This document shows positions 38,301 to 43,000 of a stretch of 64,000 bases of DNA, in pieces. This DNA is from Stramonita haemastoma (Eukaryota > Mollusca > Gastropoda > Neogastropoda > Muricidae). A program made the position numbers and the translations under genes. Positions within the stretch are counted from its first letter, which is position 1. Every line of letters begins with the position of its first letter. The notes under the pieces were generated by a model. The model saw nothing but the letters and a program-made list of their open reading frames with translations, did no database searches and was not told the DNA's origin. The stretch is taken from NCBI GenBank assembly GCA_030674155.1, contig CM060317.1:89571588-89635587 (forward strand), given 5' to 3'.

Positions 38301-39953
38301 GTAAAAATCCTCCCAAAATCTCCTCCAAAGTGGACGTCTGGTCAGTAGGGGTCATTTTCTACCAGTGTCTTTATGGAAAAAAGGTGAGAGTGCTTTGGGG
38401 ACTTTGTGTGTGTGTATGTGTGTGTTTTGTGTGTGTTTTTTTGTCAATACTCTAAAAGAAGAGGACAAGTAATCGTACTAGTTTTTTCCCTTTGACATTT
38501 TTTCATGTGTTTTTATTTTGTTCTAGGAATATAAAAAAATGCATATGTTGGCTTACACTTTGTTAGCAACTGTAAAGATGTTTGCATTTCCAGGGCATAA
38601 AATACGTGTAGCCATGGCCAGATTTATTTGTGTATTTTATTTCATTTTATTTTATTGTATTTTATTCTTTTATATCGAGGATAAAGGAATGAGCACTCAT
38701 GTGCTTTTTTACATCCAGTCCCCGAGTGTATGCATTTTTGTAAATTTTGTCAACAGTTCCCACCAGCGAGGAGTTTTCCATGAGTATATAATTGGGGGGG
38801 GTTCCTCGGCTAGACATTGAGGTTTACCTGTGGTGAGATTCTTTGCGTATGCGACTGTTTCTTCTTTACTACCATGAAGGTATTCACGTTTTAAGGTCAG
38901 GGGTAAAAATAGTGTTGAAGTGTTTGTGTATTGTTAGCAAGTATTTTAGGAAAGCTGTGCAGCACTCAGATGGCATGCTTGTGGTTACACACCATGCCCT
39001 ACCTGTAGAAAGTATGAACAAAAATGTGCGATTTTGATGTTACACCACATTCTAAGGGAGTACAACACAGAAATTAGAAACAGTGCACAAGGGCATAGCC
39101 ATCATCTCTGGGATCATTGTTGCTACAGTTGTTAGTGGTATTGATATGCATGTATATATGTATATTTATGTATGTTTCAGCCCTTTGGACACAACTTGTC
39201 TCAAGCAGCCATTTTAGAAGAGAACACAATTCTGAAGGCGACAGAGGTGGAGTTCCCTGCCAAACCCATCGTCTCCCAGGAGGCCAAGGTGAGCAGGGCT
39301 GCGTGTTAGTGCTGCTTTTAGTACAGTTATCACTGGTGTGAAAATGTGTACAAAAAATGATATAATAATGGAATACCGAGTTCCATCTTTTGACTGTGCA
39401 TCATCACGCATAGTTGAAGTGTTAGCGTTCTCCTGGACTTGTTGTTCCGGTGCTTTTTTGTCTCTTGTAATTTGAGGCGTTTACTTGAGTAAATGTGGCC
39501 TGATTTATGCATTGAATTGTTTTTCATTTTGAGGATGATGAATTAGCAGTAGTGTATTTTCTCGCATCACATCCAGTCCTTGTGTGCATGGGGTTGTGGA
39601 AATTTTGTCATCTTTCCCACTGGCTCACAATGGCCTACTCTTTCAAAAGATGGAACAGATTTTAATGTGTGCACGAGATGTTCTGCATGCATTCACACAG
39701 GAAGACCTCAGTGTATGGTCTCATCTAAAGGACTTTTGGGTGGAGTGGAGTCGGCCCTGATGTTAACTCTGGAGGAAATCCCCCCCCCTTTGAACTGGTG
39801 TCTTGGTGGTGGCTGGAACCCAGGCTGTCAGTCATTGTGAGCACCAGGTTCTAACCGCCAGCTCTCTCATCCCCCAGGTGTTTGTTTTTGATGTGACCTA
39901 CACTGACTGGCAGGCTCTGGGGCTGTGCACTGAGCTGTCATTTCAGGGAACGT

Positions 39954-40022
<69 letters not shown>

Positions 40023-43000
40023 TGAGCCTGGTGGAGCCCAGTCACTTCTGCTATATAATGTGTAATTGAGGAAAGAGACCAGTTCTTTCTTTTTTTTTTT
40101 TTTTTTTTTTTTTGGGTGGTTTAAAGTTTTTTGGTTTTGCTTTTTTATTTTGGAGTGAGTGTGTGTAGTTATTGGTGCTGCTTTAGTCCATGTCACCTTT
40201 TTCTTTTGATTTTTTAAAAAAAAAGAAAATTGTACCAGTGTTGTTGTGCCAGTCTGTGCCATGATCTGGTATTGACAAGTGTGATGTGTTGTTGTGCCAG
40301 TCTGTGCCATGATCTGGTATTGACAAGTGTGATGTGTTGTTGTGCCTGTCTGTGCCATGATCTGGTATTGACAAGTGTGATGTGTTGTTATGCCTGTCTG
40401 TGCCATGATCTGGTATTGACAAGTGTGATGTGTTGTTGTGCCATGATCTGGTATTGACAAGTGTGATGTGTTGTTGTGCCTGTCTGTGCCATGATCTGGT
40501 ATTGACAAGTGTGATGTGTTGTTGTGCCATGATCTGGTATTGACAAGTGTGATGTGTTGTTGTGCCTGTCTGTGCCATGATCTGGTATTGACAAGTGTGA
40601 TGTGTTGTTGTGCCTGTCTGTGCCATGATCTGGTATTGACAAGTGTGATGTGTTGTTGTGCCTGTCTGTGCCATGATCTGGTATTGACAAGTGTGATGTG
40701 TTGTTGTGCCTGTCTGTGCCATGATCTGGTATTGACAAGTGTGATGTGTTGTTGTGCCTGTCTGTGCCATGATCTGGTATTGACAAGTGTGATGTGTTGT
40801 TGTGCCTGTCTGTGCCATGATCTGGTATTGACAAGTGTGATGTGTTGTTGTGCCTGTCTGTGCCATGATCTGGTATTGACAAGTGTGATGTGTTGTTGTG
40901 CCTGTCTGTGCCATGATCTGGTATTGACAAGTGTGATGTGTTGTTGTGCCTGTCTGTGCCATGATCTGGTATTGACATGTATAATGTGTTGTTATTATGA
41001 TCCTGATCATGGCCTGGGCACTGCAGTTCTGCTGAGAAAAAAAAATGTCCCACTAGAATCTGAAGTATGTATGTTTTAAAGCCATGAAGAGAAAAGAAAT
41101 GTCTGCAGCCATGGAGATGTAAGTGTAATGGTTGATATATATACATGTGCAGAATTTCATCCGGCGGTGCTTGCAGTATAAGAAGGAATCCCGTCCAGAT
41201 GTTGTACAGATGGCAAATGAAGATTATTTGAAACCAACCGCTCTCAAGTCAAAGTAAGTAGTGTGATTTTCTTGGTTTGTTGTCGCTTTTTTGTTGTTGT
41301 TGTTTTTGCGTGTGCGTGTGTTTGTGCGTTTTGTTTGTTTTTATGTTCATGAAGGTGAAGGATTAAGTATGTTGGTGATTTTTGGCTAGCTTTTATGTAA
41401 AAACAAAATGAAGTTTGTTGGTGACATTGTGAACATGTATTAGATATACAAGAAAAGTAGGTACATGCAGAGGGTGTGGACACCTGCATGCTTTCGCTGC
41501 CCTCTGTCAGCCAGATTGGCAGAAATTTACAAAGACTTGGCAGAGATGTCCTTAATTAAACCTGTGTTCAACTGATGTTTTCATGTGGTGGTGCTAGTCG
41601 TCTTTGTTGTGTTTCCATTATCCACAAGTATGTAAGTATGTTGATCAAGATCAAGTGTGCTGCTGTTTTTTGGTGGTGATGATAGTAAAAGGGGAGGGGG
41701 GGGGGGGGCAGTGATGTCATTTAATGTTTGCCTCTCTTTCTCTGCATCTTTTTCTAATTTGTTTACAGTGAAGTTAGTACAGTGAAATGTTGACTGTTGT
41801 TCAAAAAGGTACAGCGCTTTATATTGGTATCTGTTAGGGAGAGAGTGGAGAAGGCCATATACAGTTTGTTCTACAGCGAAATGAGAGGGACAGAAATGTG
41901 TTGTTCACTTCATTGTGAAAAACATATTAGTGAAAAGATGACAAAAGATGTTGTGACTTTGTTCAGTTGATGACAAATGATGTAATGTGTTGTTAGTTGT
42001 CTCAGTTAGACAGATGACAAAATGAATGTTTGTTGTTCTAGTTGTCTCAGTTAGTTAGGACAGATGACAAAATGATGTTGTTGTCTAGTTGTCTCAGTTA
42101 GTTAGATGACAAAATGATGTTGACTTGTTGTCTTAGTTAGACAGATGACAAAATGATGTTGTTGTCTAGTTGTCTCAGTTAGTTAGACAGATGACAAAAT
42201 GATGTTGTTGTCTAGTTGTCTCAGTTAGTTAGACAGATGACAAAATGATGTTGTTGTCTAGTTGTCTCAGTTAGTTAGATGACAAAATGATGTTGTTGAC
42301 TTGTTGTCTCAGTTAGTTAGACAGATGACAAAATGATGTTGTTGACTTGTTGTCTCAGTTAGTTAGACAGATGACAAAATGATGTTGTCTAGTTGTCTCA
42401 GTTAGACAGATGACAAAATGATGTTGTTGACTTGTTGTCTCAGTTAGTTAGACAGATGACAAAATGATGTTGTTGTCTAGTTGTCTCAGTTAGTTAGACA
42501 GATGACAAAATGATGTTGTTGTCTAGTTGTCTCAGTTAGACAGATGACAAATGATGTTGTTGACTTGTTGTCTCAGTTAGTTAGACAGATGACAAAATGA
42601 TGATGTTGTCTAGTTGTCTCAGTTAGACAGATGACAAAATTGATGTTGTTGTCTAGTTGTCTCAGTTAGACAGATGACAAAATGATGTTGTTGTCTAGTT
42701 GTCTCAGTTAGTTGGACAGATGACAAAATGATGTTGTTGTCTAGTTGTCTCAGTTAGTTAGATGACAAAATGATGTTGACTTGTTGTCTTAGTTAGTTAG
42801 ACAGATGACAAAATGATGTTGTTGTCTAGTTGTCTCAGTTAGTTAGACAGATGACAAAATGATGTTGTTGTCTAGTTGTCTCAGTTAGTTAGATGACAAA
42901 ATGATGTTGTTGACTTGTTGTCTCAGTTAGTTAGACAGATGACAAAATGATGTTGTTGACTTGTTGTCTCAGTTAGTTAGACAGATGACAAAATGATGTT

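Noticed and set aside
39880..39955. Possible cryptic exon reading [17 protein letters not shown]
   Set aside because: It has AG and GT borders, but the GT lies in a TG microsatellite, the peptide does not match TLK, and exons 19 and 20 already join in phase.
40183..41146. Minus-strand frames of 252-275 codons repeating [15 protein letters not shown]
   Set aside because: 48-bp minisatellite periodicity in a TLK intron. No conserved domain or splice logic.
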